NCBI RefSeq assembly: GCF_017876315.1
Contig: NZ_JAGINU010000001.1
Location: forward strand, 7,192,001-7,256,000
Reading direction: 5' to 3'
Source of the DNA: Pseudonocardia parietis
GTDB lineage: Bacteria; Actinomycetota; Actinomycetes; Mycobacteriales; Pseudonocardiaceae
Length of the DNA stretch: 64,000 nt
Shown: one piece after another, positions 25,935 to 33,799 of the stretch
Layout: each line of letters starts with the position of its first letter
Position numbering within the stretch: position 1 is the first letter of the stretch
Notes under the pieces: model-generated
What the model was told of the DNA's origin: nothing
What the model saw: only the letters and a program-made list of their open reading frames with translations
The model's database searches: none
Program-made: the position numbers and the translations under genes

Positions 25935-26576
25935 AGCTTGTGTCCTTCTCAGATGGAGCGGTCCCGGCCCTCACAGCAAGAGCCGGCGGTCGCGCGGGCG
26001 GCGTCGGTGACACGACCGCATCACCGGCGAAGCCCACCGTCACAACTTCACACGGACGCTTCACGGCGATCGAGAGAAGAACGACTGCAACCGGCTCGGA
26101 CGCTACCACGGCCGAGTCCGGCATGGACGGGCTCACCGGACTGCCGCCCAGCAGCGTTCCGGCGACCCCCTGCTCCCCTGCGTTCCCCGCGCTCCCGTCG
26201 CCCTCCCGTCGCCCTCTCGTCCGCTCGATCCGGCATCACGGACCGTGAGATATCGGCCGCTGACCAGGTACTGCCGGTCACCGACTACACCGACAGGTGA
26301 ACGCGGATCCGATTCCACGCCGTCGAGTGAGCGACCGCGACCGGATACCCCCGGATCGGGTGGCGAAACCGCTTCGGCCCGGGCTCCGGCCCCGGCACGC
26401 CCCCTGACGAGGTACCCCGTTCCGGGGGTCCGGCGACCCGGACCGCTCGCTGAGTGACCGGTGGGGCACCCGTGACGGCGACGACCACGATCGGGTCCCT
26501 GGTGGATAACCGCTGGTGACCGCAAGCTCTGCGCCGTCCGTCACCACGTGCAGCAGCCCCGCGAACTGGAGAGACC
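25935..26576. other. 642-bp divergent intergenic region
   Basis: The region separates the minus-strand csp gene from the plus-strand triplet-repeat gene. The csp half is less GC-rich and probably contains the csp promoter and leader. I found no coding sequence with family-like features. I also looked for the c-di-AMP (ydaO) riboswitch, which precedes some actinobacterial secreted wall proteins, and did not see its conserved core. Confidence 0.4.
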
Positions 26577-27845
26577 GTGCGATCCCGAGTCACCACTTCC
26601 GTCGCCCTGACCCTCATGATCGGCACGCTGGGTGTGTGCGGTGCCGGCGTGGCCGGCGCGGCCGAGCCCGCGCACGCCTCTGCTGAGCCCGCCGCGCACT
26701 CGGCACCCACCCAGTCCACGGAGGACGGTCCGCTGGACCGGCTGTTCGAGACCCTGTTCGGGAACGGGGCTCCGGCCGACGACCCGGCAGACCTCGACGC
26801 CGGCGCCGCCCCCGACGCACCGGTCGCTCCGGGCGTGCCGCAGGTTCCGGCGGTCCCCGGTCAGCCGGCGGTCGGGGCCGCCGACGACCCGGACGTTCCC
26901 GGCGCACCCGCCGTGCCCGGTGTTCCCGCTGCGCCCGGCGTTCCGTCTGCTCCCGGTGTCCCGGCCGCTCCCGGTGTTCCGTCTGCCCCCGGCGTTCCGG
27001 CTGCGCCCGGCGTTCCGGCGGTTCCGGGGGCGCCTGCGGTTCCGGGCGCTCCGGCGGTTCCCGCTGCTCCGGCTACGCCGACGGTTCCGGCTGCTCCCGG
27101 TGTACCGGCTGCTCCGGCGGTTCCCGGTGCACCAGCGGTTCCGGCTGCTCCGGCAGTTCCCGGTGCACCGGCAGCGCCCGGCGCAGTGGCGGCGCCCGCG
27201 GTCCCGGAGGCGCCTGCGGTCCCGGGCGTGCCCGCCGCTCCGGCCGTGCAGGCTGCTCCGGCCGTGCCCGCCGTCCCGGCGGCAGCGGCACCGGCCGACC
27301 CCGCGCTCGCGGGCGTCGCACCGGTCACTCCGGCGGTGCAGCAGGCGCCGGCCGAAGCAGGTGCCCAGGCCGCGCCGGAGCCGCCGGTCGCGCCCCAGCC
27401 CCCTGGCGTTTCGCAGGTGCCCGCGGCCCCCGCCGTCCCGTCGGTCCCCGCCCCGCAGGCTCCCGCCGTCCCCCAGGCGCCTGCCGTCCCCGCGGCGCCG
27501 CAGGCACCGGCGGTCCCCGGCGTGCCCCAGGTCCCGGCCGACGCCCCGCAGGCGCCTGCCCTCCCGGGCGCACCCGCTGTCCCGGGCACACCCGCCGTTC
27601 CGAGCACACCCGCCGTTCCGAGCGCGCCCGCTGTTCCGGGGGCGCCCGTTGTTCCGGCGGCTCCCGCTGTTCCGGCGGCTCCCGCTGTTCCAGGGGCACC
27701 GGCGGTCGCCGCTCCGGCCGTTCCGCAGGCCTCGACCGCCCCAGGCGAGGCCGCTACCGACCCCGCTGAGGCGCAGGCCCCCGAGACGCCCGCCGAGCCG
27801 AGCAAGCCGAGCCTCTGGGAGCGGATGTTCGGCACCACCCGCTGA
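26577..27845 (+). CDS. Secreted protein of X-Pro-(Gly/Ala) triplet repeats
   Basis: This 422-residue protein has a signal peptide (residues 1-28, cleavage likely after AGAA). A short acidic block with PLDRLFETLFGNG (about 50-62) precedes roughly 320 residues built of X-P-Z triplets, where X is usually Val or Ala and Z is Gly or Ala (VPG APA VPA APG). The triplet register is kept for long stretches, interrupted near 250-290. The last residues, PSLWERMFGTTR, mirror the N-terminal LFETLFG motif. Such sequence should form an extended polyproline-II-like rod, perhaps spanning the cell wall. GTG 26577 has GGAGAG upstream. Family unknown. Confidence 0.75.
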   Translation: MRSRVTTSVALTLMIGTLGVCGAGVAGAAEPAHASAEPAAHSAPTQSTEDGPLDRLFETLFGNGAPADDPADLDAGAAPDAPVAPGVPQVPAVPGQPAVGAADDPDVPGAPAVPGVPAAPGVPSAPGVPAAPGVPSAPGVPAAPGVPAVPGAPAVPGAPAVPAAPATPTVPAAPGVPAAPAVPGAPAVPAAPAVPGAPAAPGAVAAPAVPEAPAVPGVPAAPAVQAAPAVPAVPAAAAPADPALAGVAPVTPAVQQAPAEAGAQAAPEPPVAPQPPGVSQVPAAPAVPSVPAPQAPAVPQAPAVPAAPQAPAVPGVPQVPADAPQAPALPGAPAVPGTPAVPSTPAVPSAPAVPGAPVVPAAPAVPAAPAVPGAPAVAAPAVPQASTAPGEAATDPAEAQAPETPAEPSKPSLWERMFGTTR

Positions 27846-27859
27846 CCGGATCGTCCACC

Positions 27860-27894
27860 GCGGCGGCGCCCCGTCTCCCACGGAGCGCCGCCGC
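27860..27894 (+). terminator. Terminator of the triplet-repeat gene
   Basis: A 10-bp perfect stem (27860-27869 with 27885-27894), a 1x1 mismatch and four further pairs surround a 5-nt loop, beginning 15 bp after the stop. Confidence 0.8.
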
Positions 27895-27957
27895 CCCATG
27901 CGACCCCACGCCGCACCGCCCCCGTCGCCCACGCTCCCGCCCCGTTCGCACAGGCCG

Positions 27958-28035
27958 CCTCGCAACCGAATCCGCCCGCACGGGTCCACCTCGCAACCGA
28001 ATCCACCTCCGCAGGGCGACCTCGCAACCGAATCC
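27958..28035. repeat. Three iteron-like repeats at exact 31-bp spacing
   Basis: CCTCGCAACCGAATCC occurs at 27958-27973, 27989-28004 and 28020-28035 with no mismatch. The 15-bp spacers differ. A partial, degraded fourth unit may begin near 28040. The array lies between the 3' ends of two convergent genes. Confidence 0.85.
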
Positions 28036-28096
28036 GCGACCTCGCAGCATTCGTAGCGGCTGCGACGCCAGGAAGTGGGCTGCGAGATACGGGTGG

Positions 28097-28223
28097 TGAG
28101 CGGGCGGGCCCGGCCCGGCCCGGGCCGGGCCGGGCCGGGCCGAGCGGGGCGGGGCGGGGCCGGGTGGGGCCGAGCGGGGCGGGGCCGAGCGGGCGGGCGG
28201 CGGGGGCGGTGCGGCGGAGCCGG
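28097..28223. repeat. G-rich simple-sequence tract
   Basis: This 127-bp tract is almost wholly G and C with runs such as GGGCCGGGCC, GGGGCGGGGC and GGGCGGGCGGCGGGGG. It can form G-quadruplexes or long hairpins and ends immediately before the TetR stop codon. Confidence 0.8.
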
Positions 28224-28224
28224 G

Positions 28225-28863
28225 TCAGGGCGGGTCGGTGGTCCACCCTTGTTCGAGCAGGCGGAAGACGTGGTCGAGGAGGTCGGCGAGCTCGAGGGCC
28301 TCGTCGGTCAGCCAGCGTTCGTAGGCCGCGAGGCACACGCCGAGGCAGGCGTGCCCGAGGCTCTGTGGGACCAGTCCCGAGGCGGGCTCGCCGCGCCGCT
28401 CGGCGACGAAGTCCGCGACGACCTGGCGCCAGGCGGCGTACCGGAGTGTGGAATGGGCCTGCAGGGCAGGTGTCTGCAGGAGCAGCCGCAGCCGCCGGCG
28501 GTGCCAGGGCTGTTCCTCGGGCTCGACATGGTTGAACTCGAGCACCGCCCGCCGGAGGCACTCGACGACCGGCAGCTCGGCCGGCTGGGCGGCGAGCACC
28601 GCGCGCATCCGGACCAGCTGCTCGTCGAAGGCGCCCCAGGCGACGTCGTTCTTGGAGGCGTAGTAGCGGAAGAAGGTGCGCCGGCCGATTCCGGCGGCAT
28701 GCGCGATGTCGTCGACGGTCGTGTTCTCGAAACCCTGCTCGCTGAACATCTCCAGCGCGATGTGCTCGATCTCGAACCGGGTGGTCACGGGGCGCCGGCC
28801 GGCTCTGCGCACTCCGGAGGTCCGGTCGGGGTCGTCGGTGTCGTTCCGGGCCGTCGTCGACAT
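28225..28863 (-). CDS. MftR-like TetR-family regulator
   Basis: This 212-residue TetR protein closely follows the pattern of mycofactocin system regulator MftR. The N-terminal HTH (about 30-80) reads ALEMFSEQGFENTTVDDIAHAAGIGRRTFFRYYASKNDV. The ligand domain has PALQAHSTLRYAAWRQVVADFVAERRG and HACLGVCLAAYERWL. MftR binds long-chain acyl-CoA in mycobacteria. No mftA-F genes lie here, and the 246 bp upstream does not encode a peptide ending in the MftA-type IDGMCGVY. It may therefore regulate a distant cluster or be a paralogue. It is divergent from the sigma factor gene. Confidence 0.75.
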   Translation of the reverse strand: MSTTARNDTDDPDRTSGVRRAGRRPVTTRFEIEHIALEMFSEQGFENTTVDDIAHAAGIGRRTFFRYYASKNDVAWGAFDEQLVRMRAVLAAQPAELPVVECLRRAVLEFNHVEPEEQPWHRRRLRLLLQTPALQAHSTLRYAAWRQVVADFVAERRGEPASGLVPQSLGHACLGVCLAAYERWLTDEALELADLLDHVFRLLEQGWTTDPP

Positions 28864-29109
28864 CGTCGTGTCTCCGCGCCTCCCGGCCCCACCGCGAGCA
28901 GCTCGGCGCGCCGGGAGGCCGTGCGGGCGCCGCGCCCCGATCATCCCACGGCGCACCGCCGAACGGCGCCGGCCACCGTCCGTGAGCCCCGGGAGCCGTC
29001 CGTTCACCGGAAAGAACTCCACATTGTCGGGGGTGCGCGGCACACTCGCGCTCACGAACGGGACCTGCCCCGGGTCACTCGATCCGGGGGCGTCGCGAGG
29101 GGGAACATC

Positions 29110-30156
29110 ATGAGTGCACCTGCCCGTACCGGTGGCGGCCTCGCCGAGGCCGACGACCGCCCGCTGGACCTGCAGATCGAGGACTACCGCCGCGAGCTGA
29201 CCGGGTACTGCTACCGGATGCTCGGATCGGCGTTCGAGGCCGAGGACGCGGTGCAGGACACCATGATCCGCGCGTGGAAGGGACTCGCGAAGTTCGACGG
29301 CCGGTCCTCGCTGCGGTCGTGGCTGTACCGGATCGCCACGAACGTCTGCATCGATGCGCTGAACGGACGCAAGCGCCGCGCGGTGCCGATGGACATCGGT
29401 GGGCCGGGGGCCCCCGTCGCGGAGTCGCTGCGCGAGCCGCTGCCCGACGCCGAGTGGCTGGAGCCGATGCCGGACGCGCGGGTCTCCACGCCTGCCGGGG
29501 ATCCCGCCGAGAAGGCGATCGCGAAGGAGACGATCCGGCTCGCGTTCATCGCCGCCCTGCAGCACCTGCCCGCCCGCCAGCGAGCCGTGCTGATCCTGCG
29601 TGAGGTCCTGTGCTGGAAGGCGGCCGAGGTCGCCGAGCTCCTCGAGAGCACGGTGGCGTCGGTGAACAGCGCGCTGCAGCGGGCCCGGGCCACCCTCCAG
29701 GAGCACGGTGTCACCGAGACCGCCCCCGGCACGACACCGGCGATGGACCCGGCGCAGACCGAGCTGCTGATGCGGTACATGGCCGCGTTCGAGGCGTTCG
29801 ACATGGAGGCGCTGACCGCGCTGCTGCACGAGGACGTCGAGCAGAACATGCCGCCGCTCGAGCTGTGGTTCCGCGGTCGCGAGGACGTCATCGCCTGGAT
29901 GGCGACCGGCCCGGGTCAGGGCTGCCGCGGCTCGCGGGTCGCGCCGGTGGAGATCAACGGAACGGTCGGCTTCGCGCAGTGGAAGCCCTCCGGCCCGGAC
30001 GGCGAGTTCGAGGCCTGGGGCATCCAGGCCCTGCGGATCGAGGACGGCCGGGTCACCGGGCTGAGCATCTTCCTCAACAAGGACCTGTTCGAGTACTTCG
30101 GACTGCCGCTGAAGCTGGCGGACAAGCCGGAGCTGTGGGAACCGAAGATCGCCTGA
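29110..30156 (+). CDS. ECF sigma factor with C-terminal SnoaL-like domain (SigG/SigJ-like)
   Basis: This 348-residue sigma-70 family protein has region 2 at about 28-95 (DYRRELTGYCYRMLGSAFEAEDAVQDTMIRAWKG) and region 4 at about 150-205 (LPARQRAVLILREVLCWKAAEVAELLESTVASVNSALQRAR). A SnoaL/NTF2-like domain (about 215-335) follows. That architecture belongs to ECFs that lack a classical anti-sigma factor and are controlled by the fused domain, such as the M. tuberculosis SigG and SigJ groups. No anti-sigma gene is adjacent, in agreement. ATG 29110 follows a GAGGGGG site. Confidence 0.85.
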   Translation: MSAPARTGGGLAEADDRPLDLQIEDYRRELTGYCYRMLGSAFEAEDAVQDTMIRAWKGLAKFDGRSSLRSWLYRIATNVCIDALNGRKRRAVPMDIGGPGAPVAESLREPLPDAEWLEPMPDARVSTPAGDPAEKAIAKETIRLAFIAALQHLPARQRAVLILREVLCWKAAEVAELLESTVASVNSALQRARATLQEHGVTETAPGTTPAMDPAQTELLMRYMAAFEAFDMEALTALLHEDVEQNMPPLELWFRGREDVIAWMATGPGQGCRGSRVAPVEINGTVGFAQWKPSGPDGEFEAWGIQALRIEDGRVTGLSIFLNKDLFEYFGLPLKLADKPELWEPKIA

Positions 30157-30159
30157 TCA

Positions 30160-30186
30160 CCGTCGGCGAACCGGGTCCGCCGACGG
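30160..30186 (+). terminator. Terminator of the sigma factor gene
   Basis: A 9-bp perfect stem (30160-30168 with 30178-30186) and 9-nt loop begin 4 bp after the stop. Confidence 0.7.
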
Positions 30187-30259
30187 CGAACGCACAGGTG
30201 AAAGGGGTGATACCCGGTCTAGCGTCGGTGCGGCGAACATCGATGAACGGAGGCCGGAG

Positions 30260-30802
30260 ATGCCCGTCCTGTCCACCACGTCCGAGCTCGCCGACCGGCT
30301 CCTCGGCGAGCGGATCGTGCTGCTCTCCCGGGAGCTGGACGACGACGTCGCGGCCGAGACCTGCGCCCGCCTGCTCCTGCTCGCCGCCGAGGACACCCAC
30401 CGCGAGGTGACCCTGCAGATCGCCTCCCCGGGAGGTTCACCGGTGGCGGCGATGGTCGTGCACGACACGGTCCGCACCCTGGGCGTCGACGTCGCCACCG
30501 TCGCAATCGGGTCACTGGCGGGCCCGGTGCCGTTCCTGGTCGCGTCCGGCACCGCGGGGAAACGGTTCGCCCTGCCGCACGCCGCATTCCTCCCGTCCGC
30601 GGACGGCCAGGTCCGTGGCGCCCATCCCGGCGACGTCCGGGTGCGTGCCGATCACCTGGCCCGGCGGCGCGACGAGATCGAGGCGCTCACCGCCCGGTAC
30701 TGCGGCGGCCCGCTGCCGGCCGAGGCCCGGGAGCGGTGGCTGTCGGCCGACGAAGCGGTGGCGTGCGGACTCGCCGATCGAATCCGCGGAGTGGATAGCT
30801 AG
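30260..30802 (+). CDS. ClpP-like protein lacking the catalytic triad
   Basis: The 180-residue protein follows ClpP throughout: the SxxLxxxRIVxLxxxxDDxxA start, the LQIASPGGSPVAAMVVHDTV segment, ASGTAGKRFALPHA and the C-terminal WLSADEAVACGLADRI. Where active ClpP has GQAASMGA with catalytic Ser, this has GSLAGPVP (Gly at the Ser position). Where ClpP has the MIHQP His, it has FLPSA (Pro). The third residue, Asp of the TxRDxF region, is also missing. It should be an inactive or structural ClpP subunit. It lies 10 nt before a MerR regulator, suggesting a joint regulatory role. Confidence 0.8.
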   Translation: MPVLSTTSELADRLLGERIVLLSRELDDDVAAETCARLLLLAAEDTHREVTLQIASPGGSPVAAMVVHDTVRTLGVDVATVAIGSLAGPVPFLVASGTAGKRFALPHAAFLPSADGQVRGAHPGDVRVRADHLARRRDEIEALTARYCGGPLPAEARERWLSADEAVACGLADRIRGVDS

Positions 30803-30812
30803 CCTCTCCGAG

Positions 30813-31454
30813 GTGCGAGTATCCGAGCTGTCCCGGTCGTCCGATGTCCCGGTGGCGACGATCAAGTACTACCTGCGCGAGGGGTTGCTGCACCGCGGGG
30901 AGGCGACGTCGCCGAACCAGGCCCGGTACGACGACACCCACCTGCGCCGTCTCCGGCTGATCCGGGCGCTGGTCGAGGTCGGGGGGCTCCCGATCACCGT
31001 CGTCAAGGACGTGCTCGCCGCCGTCGACGATCCGGACATCGGCATGCACCACGTCCTCGGCCGCGCCGCCTACGCCGTCACCGGCACCGGCGACGACGGG
31101 GGTGAGTTCGCCGATGCCGCCGAGGCCGACGTCCGGGCCATCACCGCGCACACCGGCTGGCGTGTCGCCGAGACGGCACCGGCCCTGGCCGGGGCCCGCA
31201 GCGTGCTGGCCCGGATGCACGAGCTCGGCCACGCGCCCGGGGACGACACGCTGCTGTCGTGGGCCGAGGCCGCCGACCGGGCCGCCGAGGGCGACCTGAA
31301 GGCGATCGCCCGCAACGAGAATCGCGAGGACGCCGCGGAGACGGCGGTGGTCGGGACGGTGCTCGGTGACGCCCTGCTCGCCGCACTGCGCCGGATCGCG
31401 CAGGAGAGCCACTCCGCCGCCCGCTACCCGTCGGACTGTCGACCTCCGTCGTGA
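30813..31454 (+). CDS. MerR-family transcriptional regulator
   Basis: This 213-residue protein has an N-terminal MerR winged-helix domain (about 1-70): VRVSELSRSSDVPVATIKYYLREGLLHRG, followed by DDTHLRRLRLIRALVEVGGLPITVVKDVL. The C-terminal part is long, Ala-rich and helical, with no cysteine metal site; a small-molecule effector is more likely. GTG 30813 lies 10 nt after the ClpP-like stop, so both are one operon. Its likely target is the promoter at 31470-31499. Confidence 0.85.
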   Translation: MRVSELSRSSDVPVATIKYYLREGLLHRGEATSPNQARYDDTHLRRLRLIRALVEVGGLPITVVKDVLAAVDDPDIGMHHVLGRAAYAVTGTGDDGGEFADAAEADVRAITAHTGWRVAETAPALAGARSVLARMHELGHAPGDDTLLSWAEAADRAAEGDLKAIARNENREDAAETAVVGTVLGDALLAALRRIAQESHSAARYPSDCRPPS

Positions 31455-31469
31455 CCGCCAAGATTTACA

Positions 31470-31499
31470 TGGACACCGCAACTATCCGATAGCTACAGT
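31470..31499 (+). promoter_or_regulatory. MerR-type promoter with palindrome in an 18-bp spacer
   Basis: TGGACA (31470-31475; 5/6 to TTGACA) and TACAGT (31494-31499; 4/6 to TATAAT) are 18 bp apart. The perfect 5+1+5 palindrome CTATC-C-GATAG (31482-31492) lies between them. Transcription would begin at or near the A of ATG 31506, suggesting a leaderless mRNA. Confidence 0.6.
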
Positions 31500-31505
31500 A
31501 TCCGC

Positions 31506-32489
31506 ATGAAGATGCGTGATGCCGTCTCCTGGCACCGCCCGTTGATGATCGTCGGTCTCGGGTGTGCCGTGCTCGTGCCCGTCGGTGCGGTCGCCGTCCT
31601 CGCCGACCCGCGCACGCTGCTCGGCGCCCCGATCTGGCTGAAGCCGACCAAGTTCGCCGTCTCGATCACGATCTTCTGCATCACCTGGGCGTGGCTGTAC
31701 GGGCAGCTACGCGCCCGGTCCGGCCGGATCCGCGGCGTGCACGCGGCCGGCACGGTCGCGGCGGTGACGGTCGCGATCGAGCTGGTGGCGATCGCGTTCC
31801 AGGCCGGGCGGGGCACGACCAGCCACTACAACGTGTCCACACTCCTGGACGGCACCCTGTGGACGATCATGGCGGTGTCTATCGTGGTCGCCTGGCTGGG
31901 GACGCTGTGGCTCAGCGGCGCGCTCTTCGCGGTGCGGGGCCTCGACCCGGCCCGGTCGCTGGCGATCCGGGCGGGCGCGGTGCTCGCGCTGGCCGGGATG
32001 GCCCTGGGCTTCCTGATGACGAGCCCGACCCCGGACCAGCTCGCCGACTTCCGGGGCATCGCCGGGGCCCACTCCGTCGGGCTGCCCGACGGCGGCCCGG
32101 GGCTCGCCGTCGTCGGCTGGAGCACGGTCGGCGGCGATCTGCGGGTCCCGCATTTCGTCGGCATGCACGCCCTGCAGCTGTTGCCGCTGTTGCTCATCGG
32201 GCTGGAGCTGGCGGCGTCGCGGGTCAGCGCCCTTGCCAGGCCCCGGGTGCGCCGGGACCTGGTCGCGGTGGCGGTCGCCGGCTACGCGGGCCTGCTGGGT
32301 CTGGTGACCTGGCAGGCGCTGCGTGGCCAACCGCTGCTGTCACCGGACCCGTGGACGGCGGCGGCGGCCGGCGTGCTGGTCCTGACCGTCGCCGGCGGGG
32401 CGGTGCTCACACTGCGCCGGTCCCGTTCCGAGCGCGCTGCAAGGATGCCGGACGGCGGCGGACATGATCGAGCGGAGACTCCGCCCTGA
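31506..32489 (+). CDS. Polytopic membrane protein of unknown function
   Basis: This 327-residue protein has about eight transmembrane helices. Conserved-looking segments at membrane borders include LKPTKFAVSI, GRGTTSHYN, GAHSVGLPDGGPG and LRVPHFVGMHALQLLPL, giving several His residues that could bind a metal or haem. I have seen similar proteins in actinobacteria and proteobacteria but know no assigned function. The TACAGT box ends 6 nt before ATG 31506, so the transcript is probably leaderless; ATG 31512 is an alternative start. Probable control by the upstream MerR protein makes it a candidate transporter or stress sensor. Confidence 0.65.
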   Translation: MKMRDAVSWHRPLMIVGLGCAVLVPVGAVAVLADPRTLLGAPIWLKPTKFAVSITIFCITWAWLYGQLRARSGRIRGVHAAGTVAAVTVAIELVAIAFQAGRGTTSHYNVSTLLDGTLWTIMAVSIVVAWLGTLWLSGALFAVRGLDPARSLAIRAGAVLALAGMALGFLMTSPTPDQLADFRGIAGAHSVGLPDGGPGLAVVGWSTVGGDLRVPHFVGMHALQLLPLLLIGLELAASRVSALARPRVRRDLVAVAVAGYAGLLGLVTWQALRGQPLLSPDPWTAAAAGVLVLTVAGGAVLTLRRSRSERAARMPDGGGHDRAETPP

Positions 32490-32502
32490 TTCGGAGGTGC
32501 GC

Positions 32503-32901
32503 ATGCCCTCGCGTTCCCGAGTGCTGGGCGCGGTGGCGGCCGGGGGCGTACTCGGCGCCGAGGCCCGCTACCTGCTGGGTGCCGCCTTCCCCGCCGCTCC
32601 CGGCTCCTGGCCGTGGACGACCTTCTGGATCAACATCACCGGCTGCCTGCTGATCGGCGTCCTGACCACGGTGCTGACCGAACTCCTCGCCAGACCACAT
32701 CCGCTCCTGCGGGCGCTGCTGGGTGTCGGCGTGCTCGGTGGCTACACGACGTTCTCGACCTGGTCGGTCGAGACGGTGCAGCTGGTCGAGCACGGCAGCT
32801 ACGGCGCGGCGCTGGGGTACGCCCTGGTCTCACCGGTCGCCGCGATCCTGGCGTGCGCGTTCGCCGTGGCGGCCACCCGCCGGATCGGCAGGCCGGTATG
32901 A
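32503..32901 (+). CDS. crcB: Fluoride channel subunit CrcB/Fluc (first of pair)
   Basis: The 132-residue protein has four transmembrane helices and exports fluoride passively. The family motifs are WINITGCLLIG (pore Asn, about 48) and the Phe-box GYTTFSTWSVE (about 87). GGAGG lies 5 nt before ATG 32503. It overlaps the second subunit gene by ATGA. Paired crcB genes in Gram-positives usually give a heterodimeric antiparallel channel. Confidence 0.9.
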   Translation: MPSRSRVLGAVAAGGVLGAEARYLLGAAFPAAPGSWPWTTFWINITGCLLIGVLTTVLTELLARPHPLLRALLGVGVLGGYTTFSTWSVETVQLVEHGSYGAALGYALVSPVAAILACAFAVAATRRIGRPV

Positions 32902-33272
32902 CCGGGTGGACGATCCTGCTGGTCGGGCTGGGTGCGGCGATCGGCGCACCGTTGCGGTACCTGGCCGACACGGCGGCGCGGTCCCGGTTCGGCACGGCGT
33001 TCCCGTGGGGCACGTTCGCGGTCAACATCACCGGGTCGCTGGTGCTGGGTGCGCTCCTGGGCGCGACGCCGGTGCTGCCGCTCGCCGTCCAGTCCGCGGT
33101 CGGGACCGGCTTCTGCGGGGCGTTGACGACCTACAGCACGTTCAGCCACGAGGTCGTCGCGCTGACCGAACGCCGGGCGACGCCGACGGCGTGCGGGTAC
33201 CTGCTCGCGAGCGTCGTGCTCGGGGTGCTGGCAGCCACCGCCGGGTGGGCGCTGACCCGCTGGGCGATCTGA
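32898..33272 (+). CDS. crcB: Fluoride channel subunit CrcB/Fluc (second of pair)
   Basis: The 124-residue partner has four membrane helices with FAVNITGSLVLG (about 38) and ALTTYSTFSHEV (about 75), the standard pore Asn and Phe-box. The ATGA overlap with the first crcB ensures balanced synthesis. I looked for a fluoride riboswitch before the pair and did not see its conserved core; the upstream 100 bp is coding. Confidence 0.9.
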   Translation: MTGWTILLVGLGAAIGAPLRYLADTAARSRFGTAFPWGTFAVNITGSLVLGALLGATPVLPLAVQSAVGTGFCGALTTYSTFSHEVVALTERRATPTACGYLLASVVLGVLAATAGWALTRWAI

Positions 33273-33319
33273 GGTCGGCGAACGACGGCGGCACGGACCG
33301 GAGCCACACAGGGTGCCGG

Positions 33320-33799
33320 TCACGGCCGGGGCGTCTCCACCGTGTCGAGCCGGGCCCACCCCGGCCCGGCCTGCGACCAGGAACCGGTCCCCGACAGCAC
33401 GGCGATCGAGGAGGTCCGCAGCTCGCACGGGGACCCGGTCAGTTCCTCGACGAGGTCCTCGAGACCGGGGTTGTGGCCGACGAACAGCACCGTCTGCGCC
33501 GTGTCCGGGAGCTCGCGCGCGACCGCGATCAGGTCCCGCGCCGAGGCGGCGTAGACGCGGTCGTCGAATCGTGCTCGCGGCGGCGGGTCGAACCCGGCGG
33601 CCACCAGCCTCCACGTCTGCCGGGCACGCACCGCCGAGGAGCACACCACGAGATCGATCTCCCCCAGGAGTTCGACGAGCCGGCGCCCGGCCAGTGGCGC
33701 CTCCCGCCGACCCCGGCCCGCGAGCGGGCGATCGTGGTCGGCGACCCCGCCCGGCCACGCGGACTTCGCATGACGCAGGACGACCAGCCGACGACGCAT
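33320..33799 (-). CDS. SixA-type phosphohistidine phosphatase (histidine phosphatase superfamily)
   Basis: The 159-residue protein has the catalytic LRHAKSAWP signature at residues 6-14 and the second histidine in FVGHNPGLEDLV (about 107). CSSAVRARQTW supplies the conserved arginine. It lacks the long cap of phosphoglycerate mutases, which fits SixA-like phosphatases acting on phosphohistidine or small phosphates. MRRRLVVLRHAK was chosen as the start since the family begins just before RHAK. Confidence 0.85.
   Translation of the reverse strand: MRRRLVVLRHAKSAWPGGVADHDRPLAGRGRREAPLAGRRLVELLGEIDLVVCSSAVRARQTWRLVAAGFDPPPRARFDDRVYAASARDLIAVARELPDTAQTVLFVGHNPGLEDLVEELTGSPCELRTSSIAVLSGTGSWSQAGPGWARLDTVETPRP

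Noticed and set aside
25935..26576. c-di-AMP riboswitch before the secreted repeat protein
   Set aside because: I searched by eye for the conserved ydaO core elements and did not find them.
27958..28035. Mini CRISPR array
   Set aside because: There are only three 16-bp repeats with 15-bp spacers, no leader and no cas genes; repeats and spacers are too short.
28864..29109. Mycofactocin precursor mftA in the divergent gap
   Set aside because: I read the plus-strand frames and found no peptide with the IDGMCGVY ending.
32400..32502. Fluoride riboswitch before the crcB pair
   Set aside because: The conserved riboswitch core is not visible, and most of the stretch codes for the preceding membrane protein; only a simple GC hairpin is present.
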